NCBI GenBank assembly: GCA_022837485.1
Contig: JALHHH010000014.1
Span: 1 to 64,000 of the forward strand
Direction of reading: 5' to 3'
Origin: Bacteroidales bacterium
GTDB taxonomy: Bacteria; Bacteroidota; Bacteroidia; Bacteroidales; Lentimicrobiaceae
Length of the DNA: 64,000 nt
Below are positions 63,122 through 64,000 of this stretch, one piece after another; the first letter of the stretch is position 1, and the number at the start of each line of letters is the position of its first letter. The translations under genes were made by a program, and so were the position numbers. The notes beneath the pieces are model-generated. The model searched no databases, had not been told where the DNA came from, and saw only the letters and a list, made by a program, of their open reading frames with translations.

Positions 63122-64000
63122 ATGGACTACAACCTAAGTGAAGAGCACCGGATGATCAGGGAGACGGTCCGGCAGTTTGCAGAGCGGGAAATAAGGCCGC
63201 TGGCGCGGGAACTTGACGAAAAGGAGACGTTCTCACCCGAACTCACCCGCAAGATGGGCGAACTGGGCCTTTTTGGCATTTACCTTCCGGAAAAGTATGG
63301 CGGTCAGGACATGGACTATCTGGCTTACATCATTGCCGTTGAGGAGATTGCACGCATCGACGGTTCTCAGGCTGCTACGCTGGCAGCGCATAATTCCCTG
63401 GGTGTCGGCCCACTGTATTACTACGGCAACGAAGAGCAAAAGATGAAATACCTGCCTGTGCTCTGTACGGGCAATGCCCTGTGGGCTTTCGGCCTTACCG
63501 AACCGGATGCAGGATCCGACTCCCGCGGCTCAAAAACCCGTGCAACCCTCGAAAACGGGGAATGGGTCATCAACGGCTCAAAGATTTTCATCACCAACGG
63601 CTCTGCCGATAATTCCATGGGCGCAACGGTGCAGGCCATAACCGGCGAAAAACAGGGGAAGAAAGAATTTACAACCATACTGGTCGACAAAGACACTCCC
63701 GGATTTACCCGGCAAACCATGCACGGTAAAATGATGTGGAGGGCTTCCGATACTTCACAGCTTTTCTTTGACGACTGCCGCGTTCCGGAATCCAATCTGC
63801 TGGGAAAAGTCGGGGAAGGCTCCAAAATCATGCTTTCAACCCTCGATTCGGGCAGACTCTCCATTGCAGCCATGGGACTTGGCTGCGCGCAGGGGGCTTA
63901 CGAGCTTGCCCTGAACTATGCAAAAGAACGGAAACAGTTCGGTCAACCCATTTCAAAATTCCAGGCCATAGCCTTTAAACTGGCCGATATGGCCCTGAAA
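63122..64000 (+). CDS. Acyl-CoA dehydrogenase (isovaleryl-CoA dehydrogenase-like), partial
   Basis: The first 293 codons of an acyl-CoA dehydrogenase cut by the right edge of the window. MDYNLSEEHRMIRETVRQFAEREIRP opens it, then WAFGLTEPDAGSDSRGSKTRA and INGSKIFITNGSADN (flavin-binding region) and LDSGRLSIAAMGLGCAQGAYE. The catalytic Glu lies beyond the window or must be read from the rest. In this gene cluster, isovaleryl-CoA or another branched acyl-CoA is the likely substrate. Confidence 0.9.
   Translation, partial: MDYNLSEEHRMIRETVRQFAEREIRPLARELDEKETFSPELTRKMGELGLFGIYLPEKYGGQDMDYLAYIIAVEEIARIDGSQAATLAAHNSLGVGPLYYYGNEEQKMKYLPVLCTGNALWAFGLTEPDAGSDSRGSKTRATLENGEWVINGSKIFITNGSADNSMGATVQAITGEKQGKKEFTTILVDKDTPGFTRQTMHGKMMWRASDTSQLFFDDCRVPESNLLGKVGEGSKIMLSTLDSGRLSIAAMGLGCAQGAYELALNYAKERKQFGQPISKFQAIAFKLADMALK

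Overview
The window reads as a chromosome segment of a member of the Bacteroidota, most likely Bacteroidales-like and anaerobic or fermentative. Evidence: at least nineteen promoter-like TAnnTTTG elements at gene starts, few Shine-Dalgarno sites, a GldH gliding lipoprotein, C-terminal sorting or gliding-type domains, DUF4270 and DUF4837 lipoproteins, and the DUF177-rpmF-plsX-fabH operon. No genus is claimed. There is one tRNA (Leu, CAA), and no rRNA, CRISPR array, phage gene or recognisable transposase.

Layout. 0.4-9.3 kb: U32 protein and PHP phosphatase, a GNAT protein, the DUF177-rpmF-plsX-fabH lipid operon, and a 1060-residue flavin/iron-sulfur oxidoreductase fusion. 9.7-16 kb: a GT5-domain protein, a DUF4270 lipoprotein, glmS and a C-terminal processing protease. 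16-27 kb: a broken GH53 galactanase, secreted proteins, tRNA-Leu, RNase HI, gldH, asd-ribF and a large surface protein with lamin-tail-like domains. 27-41.6 kb: an ECF sigma factor with an anti-sigma/TonB hybrid, a LysM lytic transglycosylase, a DUF4837 lipoprotein, a TetR-controlled TolC/HlyD/ABC-2 export operon resembling ybhGFSR with the ATPase split in two, and an MltF-like enzyme. 41.6-53.8 kb: an SDR, tyrS, purN, etfBA with an acyl-CoA dehydrogenase, lnt, ptb-buk and a secreted class I amidotransferase-like protein. 54-64 kb: an MBL-fold hydrolase, then a leucine/branched-chain acyl-CoA catabolic cluster (carboxyltransferase, enoyl-CoA hydratase, biotin carboxylase, acyl-CoA dehydrogenase running off the end).

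The most unusual part is 53.9-63.1 kb. Each of the three gaps inside the catabolic cluster holds one small AT-rich gene (two S23/IVP-type four-helix-bundle proteins, one GxxExxY PD-(D/E)XK-type protein) flanked by inverted arms made of short degenerate repeated words; each cassette uses a different word set. A second GxxExxY gene, killed by one stop codon, sits beside a 4.5-copy tandem array of internally palindromic units and a duplicated 3' end of the MBL gene. Two further palindromic units at 53.9-54.2 kb carry no gene, and the same words occur in other gaps (44.2, 46.9, 48.4 kb). I infer a family of small cassette-like elements that vary in arm sequence but share architecture and cargo. 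Both carboxylase subunits next to them are frameshifted, so the pathway is decaying here or the assembly has errors.
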